Below, piece after piece: positions 5,792 through 6,640 of a stretch of DNA of 6,640 nt. Location: assembly GCA_031550455.1 (NCBI GenBank), contig JAVBOQ010000129.1, forward strand, positions 1 to 6,640. Reading direction: 5' to 3'. The notes under the pieces are model-generated. The model had not been told where the DNA came from. It saw only the letters and a list, made by a program, of their open reading frames with translations, and searched no databases. The stretch's first letter is position 1, and each line of letters begins with the position of its first letter. The position numbers and the translations under genes were made by a program. This DNA is from Avichristensenella sp031550455 (GTDB taxonomy: Bacteria > Bacillota > Clostridia > Christensenellales > Aristaeellaceae).

Positions 5792-6640
5792 TCACTCCAT
5801 GTAGTTGTCCGGCAGGTCGTTCTCATACAAAACAACGTCGCCGGGGCGGAACACGCCGCCAAGCCACGCGGTCGCTTCATCGAGGCTCGCGAAGGCGCGC
5901 AGGTTATCTTCCGGAAAGCCTTTTGCGCGGATGCCTTCGGCGATCGGCGCGGTGTGGCGCTTTCCGATCAGCACCGCGATGTCGGCGCAGGACGCGATCT
6001 TCTCGCCGAGCGCGCGGTTGTACTTCGCTTCTTCCGCGCCCATCTCGACAAAGCCGGGCGTGACGATGATGCGGCGGCCCGGGAAGCCGGCCAGCACGTC
6101 CAGCGCGGCCGACGCGCCGACCGGGTTCGCGTTAAACGCGTCGTCGATGACCGTCACGCCGCCCGCGGTCGGCAGGATCTGCAGACGGTGCTCGACCGGC
6201 TTCGCCTTCGCCGCGCCGCGCGCGATGGTCGGAAGATCCATGCCGAGCACACGCGCCAGCGTGCAGGCGACGAGCAGGTTCGAAATGTTGTGCGCGCCCA
6301 GCAGCGGCGTTTCGCACACGACGGACTCGACGCCGTCGGTCATCGCGAACCGGCTGCCCCACGGGCCGACCTCGACGTCCCGCGCGGTCAGGCCGAGCCC
6401 TTCGGCGCGGCTTCCGGCCAGATGCTTCTTGCAGTCCGCTTTTTCGTACAGCCCGTCGTTCAGCCCGCCATCCGCGCCGAACACCATCGCGCCGTCCGGC
6501 GGGATCGCGCGCGCCAACGTAAATTTCTCGTTCAGGATCGCTTCCTGCGTATGAAACGTCTCCAGATGCTGCGGGCCGACCGAATTGAGAATGCCGTATT
6601 TCGGGCGCACCATTTTGCATAGCAGCGCGATATCGCCCGG
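5792..6640 (-). CDS. murF: UDP-N-acetylmuramoyl-tripeptide--D-alanyl-D-alanine ligase (C-terminal part)
   Basis: The 5' end is missing: the frame stays open to the window edge, and the bases beyond the first in-frame ATG (6613) read PGDIALLCK, a normal MurF continuation. About 282 residues are present, covering the end of the central ATPase domain and the whole C-terminal domain. The N-terminal domain and the GTNGKT-type ATP loop lie outside. MurF attaches D-Ala-D-Ala to UDP-MurNAc-tripeptide in the cytoplasm, the last soluble step for the stem peptide. Family signs, numbered from the ATG at 6613: SVGPQHLETF (11-20), LLGAHNISNLLVA (104-116), PVEHRLQ (129-135), IDDAFNANP (146-154) and VTPGFVEMG (174-182). 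The ending GDVVLYENDLPDNY matches the clostridial type of MurF, in contrast to the 'KGS' ending of the enterobacterial type. It is the first visible gene of the operon, with ddl 14 bp downstream supplying its substrate. Confidence 0.95.
   Translation of the reverse strand, partial: PGDIALLCKMVRPKYGILNSVGPQHLETFHTQEAILNEKFTLARAIPPDGAMVFGADGGLNDGLYEKADCKKHLAGSRAEGLGLTARDVEVGPWGSRFAMTDGVESVVCETPLLGAHNISNLLVACTLARVLGMDLPTIARGAAKAKPVEHRLQILPTAGGVTVIDDAFNANPVGASAALDVLAGFPGRRIIVTPGFVEMGAEEAKYNRALGEKIASCADIAVLIGKRHTAPIAEGIRAKGFPEDNLRAFASLDEATAWLGGVFRPGDVVLYENDLPDNYME

Overview
The window looks like a GC-rich piece of a bacterial chromosome, about 60% GC or more by eye, from the Firmicutes and most likely class Clostridia. 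The case rests on gene content: a GerW (YtfJ)-type sporulation protein next to a DUF2953 (YtfI-like) protein, an scpA-scpB pair directly after a site-2 protease gene, and clostridial-looking MurF and Ddl sequences. Species cannot be named from the sequence. Almost everything is housekeeping, and no new defence, mobile or CRISPR-like system is visible.

Layout. Bases 1-240 carry no convincing gene. They hold a chain of near-perfect hairpins (about 21-197), followed by a good sigma-A-type promoter (219-246). That promoter drives the only plus-strand gene, a DUF1848 protein (269-1132) with a C-terminal radical-SAM-like cysteine cluster. A 73-bp convergent gap with a short hairpin (1174-1197) separates it from the minus-strand genes.

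The rest of the window (6640 down to 1206) is one tightly packed minus-strand run, read in this order: murF (5' part missing), ddl, a small three-helix membrane protein (Tic20/DUF4870-like), a site-2 zinc metalloprotease, scpA, scpB, DUF2953 and gerW-like. Neighbouring genes are 3-16 bp apart or overlap by 14-29 bp, so a single operon with translational coupling is likely. Its promoter is outside the window. Three of the eight genes appear to start with TTG or GTG.

How the genes relate. MurF and Ddl catalyse consecutive steps of peptidoglycan precursor synthesis: Ddl makes D-Ala-D-Ala and MurF attaches it to UDP-MurNAc-tripeptide. ScpA and ScpB form the non-SMC part of the SMC condensin that organises and segregates the chromosome. 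DUF2953 and GerW are a sporulation or germination-associated pair. The protease and the small membrane protein have no assigned substrate. The operon therefore joins wall synthesis, chromosome segregation and a spore-related module.
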